From: Listeria floridensis FSL S10-1187
GTDB taxonomy: Bacteria > Bacillota > Bacilli > Lactobacillales > Listeriaceae
Direction: 5' to 3'
NCBI RefSeq assembly: GCF_000525875.1
Contig: NZ_AODF01000007.1
Span: forward strand, 18,160-82,159
Length of the DNA stretch: 64,000 nt
A program made the position numbers and the translations under genes. A model generated the notes under the pieces. That model made no database searches, was not told where the DNA came from, and was given only the letters and a program-made list of their open reading frames with translations. Positions 1-9,003 of this stretch are shown here, one piece after another (positions within the stretch are counted from its first letter, which is position 1; the number at the start of each line of letters is the position of its first letter).

Positions 1-2
1 TT

Positions 3-605
3 GTTCAGTATACAGTAACGTATGAAGATGTAACTTTTGTAGAGAAGGAAAAGGTGAAAAAAGAAAAGTATAAGGAGGGCAACAAAGAAAAAGTAAGGGA
101 TGTCAAAGAAAAAATTAAGGAGCCATCTAAGAAAGAAATCACGTGTATATTGAATGTTCCTGTACAAAAAACGAAACAAGGGCAATACACAGTCGTTGAA
201 AATCCGTATTTTTCGAGCGTTCCAAAACTAAATAGCTCAAAAGGAAAAGCAATTACCGATTCCTTAGCGGATTCAGAATTAGAACCCCTTTCATCTAATA
301 AAGAAGAGGCTGTCAAGAAGTTTGTCAACAGCTTTTTCGAAAAGTACGCTTCTAGTCCGAAAGAAGAAATGGTCTTCATGATGAAGACACCTGAAAGTTT
401 GGAGGGTTTAAAAACGTTTGAAGAAGTGACGAATTTCAAGAGCTATCGGTTGAAAAAAAAATAGCGTCGTTAAATGTTCTGTAACCTTTAAAGATAAAGA
501 TACACAAATGGTGGATGAGGAAGTATTCACCTTAGAATTAACACAGAAAGAAGGACAATTCTTTGTCTTAAACTTGACACATACATTAGGAGGGAAAAAC
601 GAATG
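3..605 (+). CDS. TcpC-like conjugation protein, 3' part (5' end outside window, one frameshift)
   Basis: The reading frame is open to the left window edge, so the N-terminus is missing. The visible part starts with a lysine/glutamate-rich linker and continues into a domain like the C-terminal NTF2-like part of TcpC/ConB, a bitopic membrane protein of Tn916/ICEBs1/pCW3-type conjugation machines. The frame stops at 462-464 after a run of nine A (453-461). Removing one A continues the frame through a 46-residue beta-rich tail to a TGA at 603-605, overlapping the next start by ATGA. The family call rests mainly on position: first in a TcpC-D-E-F-H-CwlT order. The frameshift is probably a sequencing overcall. 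Confidence 0.65.
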
Positions 606-849
606 AATCATTTTCATTTACTTTTAGGTGCTTTGCCTTCGTTAAACGGATTAAAAAATTATATTCAAACGGAGGGCGGAAACGGAGCAACGATTATATT
701 AGTAATCTTTGCTATTGTTTTCTTTTTCAAACAACAAATTGGGAAATTTTTTGGCTTTTTTGATTTTTGCAGGTGTTATCTTTTTTGCTATTGGAAATCC
801 AACTTCTATTATTTCAGCGATTAAATCTGTTTGGAATATGGTCGTGTAA
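603..849 (+). CDS. TcpD-like small membrane protein of the conjugation module (one frameshift)
   Basis: Small protein of about 82 residues once one T is removed from the T6 run at 756-761. Uncorrected, the frame ends in a low-complexity tail. Corrected, it reads on through a second hydrophobic segment (IFAGVIFFAIGNP) and stops at 847-849. Two membrane segments and its place between TcpC and TcpE match TcpD/ConC-type proteins, small membrane components of Tcp conjugation systems. It is translationally coupled to the upstream gene (ATGA overlap at 602-605). The sequence alone would not identify the family; the order does. Confidence 0.55.
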
Positions 850-851
850 AA

Positions 852-1280
852 ATGAGAAAGGAAGCATACAACTATAAGCGGGCATTCAATCATCCGGTTG
901 TAATTCGAAAGTTAACCGACCATTTGACTTTACCTTTTGGAGGTGTAAGGTTAGCTCGAGCCGTCATTTTTATGGCGGTTCTTGCTATATTATGGCTTTT
1001 TCGGGCTGTTGTTTTTTCACTTGGGAGTTTGATACCAGGACTTAGTTTGGTTTTATTCTTAGGCATCCCATTTTTAATTTCAGGATGGCTGCTGAAAATC
1101 AATCCAGATGGAAAAAAACTACATTATTTTTTGTGGGATTATCTCACTTATCAATGGACGATTAAGCAAGGCAAAAAAAGAATTTCAAATGATGCCATGA
1201 TTCGTTATATGGATAAAAAGGTATCCTTTGAACCTTTTTATTATAGGACGCGTAAAAGGAAGGGGGAGGATGAGCAATGA
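852..1280 (+). CDS. TcpE family conjugal transfer membrane protein
   Basis: About 142 residues. The sequence MRKEAYNYKRAFNHP followed by a paired hydrophobic region (roughly residues 38-80) is typical of TcpE (ICEBs1 ConD, Tn916 Orf17), a two-TM protein that helps recruit the VirB4-like ATPase to the membrane. I chose the ATG at 852 over an upstream in-frame TTG at 831 because the corrected TcpD gene ends just before it. The 3' end overlaps the TcpF start by four bases (ATGA at 1277-1280), as expected for coupled translation of this operon. Confidence 0.75.
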   Translation: MRKEAYNYKRAFNHPVVIRKLTDHLTLPFGGVRLARAVIFMAVLAILWLFRAVVFSLGSLIPGLSLVLFLGIPFLISGWLLKINPDGKKLHYFLWDYLTYQWTIKQGKKRISNDAMIRYMDKKVSFEPFYYRTRKRKGEDEQ

Positions 1281-3783
1281 GTTTAAAAACACCATTGAAA
1301 GCGATTCAACGAAATTTATTGGTGACGAAGCAAGGGGAGATTTGGGCGTATTATCGAATTAACCCGAAATCCATTCATTCGGGGAATAAAACAGCGAAAG
1401 AAGAGCAGAAAGAAGCCTTTCAACATTTTGTAGAACAGCTCGAACACTATCAAGATTTTCATTTACACATGTTTCCTAAACAAATGGAGTTAGAGAAATT
1501 GAACGCCGAACTCGAAAAGGATTTTGATGAATCTACTCTAAAAATTGGTCAATATTATAATCGTGAAACGGAAAGATTGTTAAAAAGTCAGTTAGGCTTA
1601 ATTACCAAAAATGAGTTCATTTTTGGTGCAAAGTTGAAAGATAACATTTTTGATGCAGACGATACCAAAACCAAAGTTTTTAATGCAGTGGGTTCCGTTA
1701 CCGACACGATTTTGAATTTGTTAAATTTGACTCGAGAAATTGCCGATGAATTTTATGAAAAATTTGAGGAAATAAGAAAAAGAATTGTATCAATTAGTTG
1801 TCTCCGTTGGAGGGCGACGCTTGAGAGAAGATGAACTAGTTTATTTCAATCGTCATGCCTTTATTCGAGATATGCAACATTCCATAGAAGAAGAATCGGG
1901 AACTCGAGGAGTAAGCAATATTACTGATGGAGTGATAGACCCTACAAATACGGGCTATTTAAAATTAGAAACACCTGAGGGTGAGAGATGGATGACCCAT
2001 GTAGTGGTTGATGATTTTGGTTACGATATGAACTATACTCATATTTTCGAACGGGCGCAAAGCTTTTCTTTTTCCACAGAATTTGTCATCAAAGCCCAAT
2101 TTAAAGATTCGGATTCTGTGTTAAGGAAAACGAGCATGGTTAAAACACGAATGAAGCAAATGGCTGGAGAAAAACGTGAAACGGGCGATGAGGTGGAAGA
2201 TTCGGTTAAAGATGCACGCTATGTTCTCAATCGGTTAGAAAATCAACTGGGAGGAGGGAATCAAAAGTTTATTGAATGGATTGCCGCCTTTGTGGTGACA
2301 GGAGCAACAAAAAAAAGAATGCAAAAAACGAGCATCCTTAGTTCGACGTTCGATGAAAAGGAAAGAAATCTTCTGTGTTCAGCCCAGTGCTGATCAGTTA
2401 CAACTTTTCTATAGATTTTTGCCCGGTCAGTCTTTATCATCTGAAAAAAATTGGGTACAAAAAACAACCTGTGTGGGCTTTGCAGAAAATTTGTTTGGAG
2501 TTAGTCAACGTTTAGGCAACAACATTGGCTTTTATTTAGGGCGTATTAATCGTTATTTACAAAATAACACCATTCAAGAATCGGTTCATTCCAGTCGTGA
2601 TATTGTGTTATTCCATCCTTTTGTTGCGAATAAAGGGATTGAAGGCGCAATGACGGACAGTCCTCATATTAGTGTGACTGGTGAAACGGGAAAAGGAAAG
2701 TCCTTTCTCATCAAAATGATTGTGATGTTCTTAGCCATGTTGAAAGTCAAAACCTTATATATTGACCCGAAAACGGAAGTGCAAGAACAATTTGAGCGGA
2801 CAGCGAATGATTCCGAAATTAAAAAGAAATACCCACTGTTCTCCAAACTGTTAAAATCATTTGAATACTATAATCTCAATGCCAATGACCCGAATAGTCA
2901 TGGCGTGCTTGACCCTATTGTGATGTTGGAAGGTGTAGAGGCAAAAGATACAGCACAAGCTGTGATTGAACAAATTTACACACTCGATAATAAAGATGAT
3001 GTCAAACGCGTATTGTTGCGAGCGATTGATGAAGTGCTGGAAGAACGGCAACGAGGAGAAGAAGTGGGCTTTATGCAGGTAATCGAACGGTTACAAGCTT
3101 CGGATGAGCTAGCGGTTAAAAATGCAGGGGAGCTTCTCTTTCAAGAAATCCATAATAGCGTTTTACAATTGATATTTTCAAACGGAAAAGTTAAGAGCCT
3201 AAATTTCACTAGTAAAATGAATATTTTAGGCATTGAAGGCTTGGATTTACCCGATAAAGATACGAAAAGCAAAGATTATGAGAGCGGTGAGAAAAAAGCG
3301 TTGGCAATTATGATTCCATTATCTAAATTCTGTAACAAGTTTGGTATGGAGAACAAGAAACAAGAAACCTGCGTGATATTTGATGAAGGATGGATGCTAA
3401 CGTCAGCAAGATCAGGAAAGAAACTCATTAAATCTATGCGGCGCGTGGGACGTTCTTATAACAACGCGTTGGTGCTTGTGACCCAATCAGTGAAGGATGT
3501 AAATACAGAAGATGACAACGGAAACTTTGGGGTCAATTTTGCGTTCGATGAAAAGTCAGAACGGAAAGATATTTTACGGTTTATGGATTTAGAAGTGGAC
3601 GAGAAAGAAAAGAATGCCAATGAAAAATTATTGGCAAATATGATTAAAGGGGAATGTTTGATGCGCGATATTTATGGAGACACGAATAAAATCGGCATTC
3701 ACTGTCTGTTTGAGGAGTGGGCAGAAGCCTTTAAAACTGTGGATAGTACCCATTCAGCAATTGCTGAGAAAAAATTCGCGTAA
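1277..3783 (+). CDS. VirB4-like conjugation ATPase, TcpF/ConE type (two frameshifts)
   Basis: Large AAA+ ATPase of about 835 residues that powers conjugative transfer. The Walker A motif GETGKGKS is encoded near 2680 and the Walker B-like CVIFDEGWML near 3380. The N-terminal half carries the non-ATPase VirB4 domain. The gene is split into three frames. Removing one A at 1777-1781 joins the first two pieces (through ELYQLVVSVGGRRLRED). Removing one A from the A8 run at 2309-2316 joins the second to the third (through KKECKKRASLVRRSMKRKE). Both junctions restore continuous, plausible protein, so I read this as one gene with homopolymer overcalls rather than a decayed one. It lies between TcpE and TcpH. 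Confidence 0.8.
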
Positions 3784-3799
3784 GAAAGGAGGGTGATCC

Positions 3800-5848
3800 A
3801 TGAAACGGTTTCTAGTCAGTTGTTTGTTGGTTTTTTGTTTTAGCATAATAGGAACTCAATCGGTGTGGGCTGAGGAGCCCGCCGAAATGATTGCCAAGAA
3901 GAAAGAAAATGTGGCAGGCATTGAACTTCATAGCAAGTATTTTCCATCGGAAAATTATCAAGCGATTACGGACACAAGTGACGAAGGATGGATTGATAGT
4001 AAATTGGTTGGGGCGATGAATGGCATTACAAATTTTTTCTTTTTCCTTACTAAAATTATTGCGGAAATTGTGGATACCTGTGTCGAGAAACTTTATTCTG
4101 TAAATGTCATTGAAAAAATATCTGATATGGTGTCGAAAATATCAGGGGTTCTATGGCGGAATTTGGAAGCGTCCTTCGGTGTTCTCTTTTTCTTAATTGC
4201 GGTTATTCAGATTTTCTTTATCTTTACAGCGAAAAGGAACTCAATGCAAGCTATGAAACGAGGCTTTATGTTGTTTTGTGTGATGGGAGTTTGCCTTATG
4301 TGGTTTTCGAATACAGGCTATTATTTGAAGACGTTGAATCACTTGAGTAGTGAAACGCAAGGCGTGATTATGAAGGCAGGTACCGAGTTTACAACAAGTT
4401 CAGGGGAAAAAGTGGAAGAAGGAAAAGAACTCGAGGGTTCTTTAGCGATTATGCGCAATTTCTATTTTGATCTGATTGTGAAACGTCCTTATTTGTTGAT
4501 GAATTATGGGACGCCGAATCCTGATAAGATTGGGGAGAAACGCATTGATGAAATGTTAAGTTATAAAGTAACGACGAAAGAAGCGATAGAAAAAAAGAAA
4601 GAAGCGGTTAAAGAGGAGATTGATAGTAAAGATAATGCTTATATGTCTTCGGCTTATGCAACTTATCAAATGGCTATCGCCTTTCTATCCTTTTTATTCT
4701 CTATTGTATTAGGCATTCCACTCATTCTAATCGCCTTTATGAATGTGATTGTCGGTATTTTGGCAATGGTGATTGCCGTAATCGTACCGACTACAGCCAT
4801 TCTTAGTTATTTACCAAGTTTTGCCAACTCTATTTGGAATACCCTTGGAAAGTTAATAGGCGTATTCTTGTTAAAGGCGCTGATTGGTTTATTGATTCTA
4901 TTTATTTTCTTGATTGTCAATACGATGGATATTTTGCTTCCACCTACGAGCTTAGGTATGTATTTTGTTAACATTTTAGCGATAGCGGTCTCTATCATTT
5001 TGATGTTGAAATATCGGAATCAATTAATTAAATTTTTTACAGCTGGTCGCGTAGCAACGTTAGATGGGAATTATCCGGAACGCATTGGACGTGGAGCAGA
5101 GAATCTAACCGAACATACCCTAAGAAAAGTACGGTCGCGTTTGTCTAGTGAACAAGATCAAGCTCCGATTTTGAATGAGAATGACGGGGAAAATACAGGT
5201 AAAAGAGAACGAGAAGAACGTGAAACGCCTGAAAAAACAACTGATTTTTCTAATGCGACAGAAATGAGAAACACTGAATTTGATGGGGACAAGCAACCAA
5301 ATGAGCGAATGGCACAAGATGGCAAACAGGAAGACACAACTGGGGAACAATCGGCTGTTGAAACAAGTTCGGATGAGGATTCTACGATAGGAAATCGAAA
5401 AGAGGAAGAAGAAACGAAGGTTAATTCAGTGGTACCAAATGAAGAAAGTGATCTTTCATCTTCTGAGGATGAAGAGGAAACAAATCGTGATCGAGCAGAC
5501 TATGACACAGTTCCTCCTATGGAAACTAATATCGTTGAGCTCGACGATTATCGAAATGTCGAACGAATGCCACAAGATGCCTATGATGCAGATGCGTATT
5601 CCTTAGATAAACTAGAAAAAATCACGCCACCTGAATCCAACGCTGAATCTACTCGCATGCAGGAACAGGAAGAAAGAAACCATCATGACGGGGAGAGCGT
5701 ATCCTCATCGCGTATGTCACAAATGCCTGCCCAACAACATTCTTATGACGAATCGAGTAAACCGGCTGTTCAAGAGCCAGTCAATCAAGAGACACCACCT
5801 TTTGTGGAGGATGAGGAGCAAGTAACGAAAAGGAGATGGGGGAATTGA
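3800..5848 (+). CDS. TcpH/ConG-like polytopic conjugation membrane protein
   Basis: 682 residues. A signal peptide (MKRFLVSCLLVFCFSI, cut after VWA) is followed by several membrane segments: around residues 65-95, 128-145, 155-175, and a cluster at 285-400. The cytoplasmic tail from about residue 425 to the end is very hydrophilic, rich in E, D, S, N and Q, and probably disordered. TcpH (Tn916 Orf15, ICEBs1 ConG) is the central membrane channel component of the Gram-positive mating pore and contacts the VirB4-like ATPase. The ribosome site AAGGAGGGTGATCC precedes the ATG. The end overlaps the next gene. Confidence 0.75.
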   Translation: MKRFLVSCLLVFCFSIIGTQSVWAEEPAEMIAKKKENVAGIELHSKYFPSENYQAITDTSDEGWIDSKLVGAMNGITNFFFFLTKIIAEIVDTCVEKLYSVNVIEKISDMVSKISGVLWRNLEASFGVLFFLIAVIQIFFIFTAKRNSMQAMKRGFMLFCVMGVCLMWFSNTGYYLKTLNHLSSETQGVIMKAGTEFTTSSGEKVEEGKELEGSLAIMRNFYFDLIVKRPYLLMNYGTPNPDKIGEKRIDEMLSYKVTTKEAIEKKKEAVKEEIDSKDNAYMSSAYATYQMAIAFLSFLFSIVLGIPLILIAFMNVIVGILAMVIAVIVPTTAILSYLPSFANSIWNTLGKLIGVFLLKALIGLLILFIFLIVNTMDILLPPTSLGMYFVNILAIAVSIILMLKYRNQLIKFFTAGRVATLDGNYPERIGRGAENLTEHTLRKVRSRLSSEQDQAPILNENDGENTGKREREERETPEKTTDFSNATEMRNTEFDGDKQPNERMAQDGKQEDTTGEQSAVETSSDEDSTIGNRKEEEETKVNSVVPNEESDLSSSEDEEETNRDRADYDTVPPMETNIVELDDYRNVERMPQDAYDADAYSLDKLEKITPPESNAESTRMQEQEERNHHDGESVSSSRMSQMPAQQHSYDESSKPAVQEPVNQETPPFVEDEEQVTKRRWGN

Positions 5849-6811
5849 AACATATAAGTTGGGTAAGCGCAAGCGGCTTGATACTGTTATTATTGATGAT
5901 TCCCTTGTTTATGATGATGTTGAACCCAACTAATATGGAAGAGAACGCATTTCATACACAAGACAAGGAGGAGATAGGAACTATTATGGTTTCAAAGGAA
6001 GTCGAACGTTATCGTCCGTTGTTTGAAAAATACGCAAAAAAGTATGGAGTGGAAAAATTAGTAAATATTCTGATGGCCTTAACCATGCAAGAAAGTGGCG
6101 GACGTGTTCCAGATGTTATGCAAAGTTCGGAAAGTTTAGGACTTCCACCCAATACGATTACTGACCCTGAACAATCCATTGATGCAGGTGTTCGTCATTT
6201 TAAAGCCGTATATACGAGTGCAAAGAGTGATGTAGATTTAGCGTTACAGGCTTATAACTTTGGAGGGGGATTTATTACGTGGGTGCAAAATGGAAAGGGG
6301 GGGCAAGTATACGTTAAGTCTCGCGCAAGAATTTAGCTCAATGATGGCAGGGAAAATGGGTTGGGGACGATATGGTGATCCTGAATATGTCCCTCATGTT
6401 CGAAGATACTTGAAGCCTACCTCCAACTTTACAGGCGATTTCCAAAAAGTGATGGATGAAGCGTTGAAATATCAAGGGAATCCTTATTCTTGGGGAGGAA
6501 GCACCCCACAAACTGGGTTTGATTGTTCAGGCTTAACTCAGTGGACGTATAAACAATTGGGTATTTCTCTTCCGCGCACGGCGCAAGAACAGTTTTACGC
6601 ATCTAAAAAAGTCTCTGTAGCCGAAGCAAAAGCGGGTGATCTAGTATTTTTTACAGGAACATATGCGGGGAAATACATTACCCATGTTGGTATTTATTTG
6701 GGAAATGGACGCATGTATAACTCCAATGATTCAGGGGTTAAGTATGACAATTTGACTGGATACTGGAAACAACATCTAGTAGGGTATGGTCGAGTGGCTG
6801 ATTTTAAATAA
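5845..6811 (+). CDS. CwlT/TcpG-like bifunctional cell-wall hydrolase of the conjugation machine (one frameshift)
   Basis: About 322 residues. A membrane anchor (LILLLLMIPLFMMML) is followed by a lysozyme-like domain (catalytic region MALTMQESGG) and an NlpC/P60 endopeptidase domain, with the cysteine in FDCSGLTQWTY and the histidine in THVGIYLG. This two-enzyme architecture is that of CwlT of ICEBs1 and Orf14 of Tn916, which open the peptidoglycan for the mating channel. The frame breaks in a G7 run (6297-6303); with G6 it reads WVQNGKGGKYTLSLAQEF. The TTG at 5845 is preferred to the ATG at 5836 because the AAGGAG ribosome site lies only one base before the latter. Confidence 0.8.
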
Positions 6812-6827
6812 AGGAGAGGGTGAAAAA

Positions 6828-7319
6828 ATGTCTAGATTTTTAATCGGATTATTTTCTATTGTGTTAGGACTTTTGTTTCTCTATTCTGTAAGTCGAAATT
6901 TTTTCTATCATGAAAAAAATCAAGCGTTAATGAAGCAAGTTCAGACTCTTTCGCATGAAAATAAGGATTTAAAGCAGGTGAATTCAAATCAAGGTGGACG
7001 AGAAAACCAAGCTTTTCTCGAAGCCTTTTTCACGTATCGAAATGGAGAAGATCGTTACCGAGCGGTACACTCGTTACTAACCCAAAATGGATTGGCTGAT
7101 GCTTTTCCGTCTGGAGATATGAAACAATCTAAGGTTCAATCTACCCTTCTAAAAGCCGATAGTTTTTACTTGAAAGGGGAAGGGGATGTTTCGTATTTAA
7201 ATGTATTGAAATTGGAAACAACTTTTAACGATCAAAGAAATGAATACCATATGATTGTTCAAACCACATTGAATGCAGATCGCAAAATAGCGCACATTCA
7301 AGTAATCACAACGTATTAG
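6828..7319 (+). CDS. Hypothetical single-TM coiled-coil protein at the end of the conjugation operon
   Basis: About 163 residues. One N-terminal membrane segment (FLIGLFSIVLGLLFLYSV) is followed by a short coiled-coil stretch (HEKNQALMKQVQTLSHEN) and an extracellular domain without recognisable motifs. The ATG at 6828 follows an AAGGAGAGGG ribosome site; an in-frame ATG at 6786 would overlap the hydrolase gene and lacks one. Operon position suggests an accessory part of the conjugation machine or an exclusion factor, but this is only context. I do not recognise the family. Confidence 0.7.
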   Translation: MSRFLIGLFSIVLGLLFLYSVSRNFFYHEKNQALMKQVQTLSHENKDLKQVNSNQGGRENQAFLEAFFTYRNGEDRYRAVHSLLTQNGLADAFPSGDMKQSKVQSTLLKADSFYLKGEGDVSYLNVLKLETTFNDQRNEYHMIVQTTLNADRKIAHIQVITTY

Positions 7320-7389
7320 GATGAAGCATGGTATAATAATTGAGTCAGAGAAAAGGCTCAATTACATAATAAAAATGAGGTGAAGAAAA

Positions 7390-7731
7390 ATGAAAAAAAA
7401 GGGGTTGGTTTTGGTTGGTATTCTTTTAGCGTTTGTGTTGACTGCTTGCGATGGTTCCAAGTATGATGAACAAATTGACAGTGTTGTGAAGTATGAAGAT
7501 AAGCTATTATCAGATGTAAATGAACAAGAAAGAAACTTAAAAAGGGAGGAATGTAATTTTAAAGTTTTTAAAAACGGACAGTATGTTTTTATTGAATATC
7601 CAGGGCGTAATGAAAGTAAAAAGTTGCGTAACAAGCTATTTAAAATAGAGTCTAAAAATGGAATTTTTTCTGTTCCTGATTACAAAGCAGATGACTGGGA
7701 AGCTGATTATACCGAAACAAATGTAAAATAA
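7390..7731 (+). CDS. Cystatin-like-fold (DUF4467-type) lipoprotein
   Basis: 113-residue lipoprotein. The signal peptide MKKKGLVLVGILLAFVLTAC ends in the lipobox LTAC, so Cys20 should be diacylated and the protein held on the outer face of the membrane. The small charged mature domain (about 94 residues) resembles the cystatin-like lipoproteins often found at the end of Gram-positive conjugation modules; I make that link from memory of the family and gene position. The spacer from the previous gene contains TATAAT at 7331-7336, so it may have its own promoter. Its role in transfer is unknown. Confidence 0.65.
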   Translation: MKKKGLVLVGILLAFVLTACDGSKYDEQIDSVVKYEDKLLSDVNEQERNLKREECNFKVFKNGQYVFIEYPGRNESKKLRNKLFKIESKNGIFSVPDYKADDWEADYTETNVK

Positions 7732-7849
7732 TTTTTTTGGATTCGCTATATGTGTTCTGGTGTTTGCGAACGGGTAGAGTGATTAATAACTACGGCTCTC
7801 AGTAAAACAGGTTTATCAGGAGGGAAATAAGAACTAGTAGCAAAAAAAG

Positions 7850-7883
7850 ATGTCTTACTTTTATACAAGTGAGGCATTTTTTT
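7850..7883 (+). terminator. Rho-independent terminator after the ICE lipoprotein
   Basis: Stem ATGTCTTACTT / AAGTGAGGCAT (with G-U pairs) and a short loop, followed by seven T. It separates the conjugation operon from the CRISPR leader. The stretch 7732-7849 holds nothing else I can identify. Confidence 0.75.
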
Positions 7884-7958
7884 ATTTTTCGATGTCAGAG
7901 TTTTATGTTAAAATAAGGGTGTAGAGTAAAACTTTCAGTTAAAGACGTTTAATTTGAG
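7884..7958 (+). promoter_or_regulatory. CRISPR leader with ATTTGAG adaptation motif
   Basis: AT-rich stretch directly upstream of the first repeat, ending in ATTTGAG (7952-7958) flush with the repeat. ATTTGAG is the known leader-anchoring sequence for Cas1-Cas2 integration in Streptococcus thermophilus type II-A systems. A possible -10 (TAAAAT, 7909-7914) lies about 45 bases before the repeat. A GTAGAGTAAAAC string at 7921-7932 resembles a repeat 3' end and may be a relic. Orientation agrees with the degenerate repeat at the far end. Confidence 0.7.
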
Positions 7959-8843
7959 GTTTTTGTACTCTTAAAGATTTAGTAGCAGTAAAACAGTTCG
8001 AGTTACATTTTCCCGGAAAATTGAGTTTTTGTACTCTTAAAGATTTAGTAGCAGTAAAACTTCATGAACGTCGGGGCTCCCTCCGACGTTGTTTTTGTAC
8101 TCTTAAAGATTTAGTAGCAGTAAAACATTATTAACGAATACTCAAAAACGCATGAGGTTTTTGTACTCTTAAAGATTTAGTAGCAGTAAAACATTATTAA
8201 CGAATACTCAAAAACGCATGAGGTTTTTGTACTCTTAAAGATTTAGTAGCAGTAAAACAACAAACCATTTTTTAGAATTTCTAGCATGGTTTTTGTACTC
8301 TTAAAGATTTAGTAGCAGTAAAACTTTTCTTCCTCAAATACAAACACAGTTCTTGGTTTTTGTACTCTTAAAGATTTAGTAGCAGTAAAACATCATTCTT
8401 ACCTTTTATTCGCAACTCATCGTTTTTGTACTCTTAAAGATTTAGTAGCAGTAAAACACCGCCAAAGAAACAATTATGCTTCTCAGAGTTTTTGTACTCT
8501 TAAAGATTTAGTAGCAGTAAAACTGTTGGAAATAACTGACCTCTATGCAGTTTGTTTTTGTACTCTTAAAGATTTAGTAGCAGTAAAACAAGCGAGTGCG
8601 TATCCAGAAGCTGATCAAGGTTTTTGTACTCTTAAAGATTTAGTAGCAGTAAAACCATTCGTAATAATATAATGCCTAGCAATTGGTTTTTGTACTCTTA
8701 AAGATTTAGTAGCAGTAAAACCCATTGGAACATGAAATGTCTGTGCATGAAGTTTTTGTACTCTTGAAGATTTAGTAGCAGTAAAACATTTTGCCAGAAA
8801 CGGATGCGTTGAGAGGCGTTTTTGTACTCTTAAAGATTTAGTA
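7959..8843 (+). CRISPR. CRISPR array, 14 repeats and 13 spacers, type II-A-like repeat, no cas genes in window
   Basis: Repeat of 36 bases beginning GTTTTTGTACTC and ending AGTAGCAGTAAAAC. Starts: 7959, 8025, 8091, 8157, 8223, 8289, 8356, 8422, 8488, 8554, 8620, 8686, 8752, 8818. Spacers are 30 bases, except spacer 6 (31). Spacers 3 and 4 (8127-8156 and 8193-8222) are identical. Repeat 13 has one change (CTTGAAG for CTTAAAG). Repeat 14 matches only its first 26 bases, marking the leader-distal end, so transcription should run on the plus strand. The repeat resembles the CRISPR1 repeat of S. thermophilus (type II-A). No cas9, cas1, cas2, csn2 or tracrRNA anti-repeat was seen in the window. Confidence 0.97.
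8061..8090 (+). other. Spacer 2 with an internal perfect hairpin
   Basis: The spacer contains AACGTCGG and CCGACGTT separated by eight bases, an 8-bp perfect stem, and is directly followed by the GTTTTTG of the next repeat. This is the layout of an intrinsic terminator, possibly copied from a phage or plasmid terminator. Confidence 0.8.
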
Positions 8844-9003
8844 ACGGATTATGAGTTGACCTTGTCCAAATGGATGGGGTTATTTTTATGCCATTTTTGT
8901 ATCGTTACTAGACGATTTCATCAAATAGTCACATTTCTATTCCATATTGTATGTTACACTGTAAAAGTAGAAATAGAATACAACGAAGAGGTGAGTGTAC
9001 AGC

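Noticed and set aside
5120..5350. Minus-strand frames inside the TcpH tail and similar antisense frames throughout
   Set aside because: They are shadows of the real genes, with no ribosome sites or conserved motifs.
7732..7958. Possible tracrRNA or a second repeat block upstream of the array (strings such as CTCAGTAAAAC and GTAGAGTAAAAC)
   Set aside because: No stretch complementary to the repeat core was found on either strand; only short repeat-end-like fragments, and one hairpin that reads better as a terminator.
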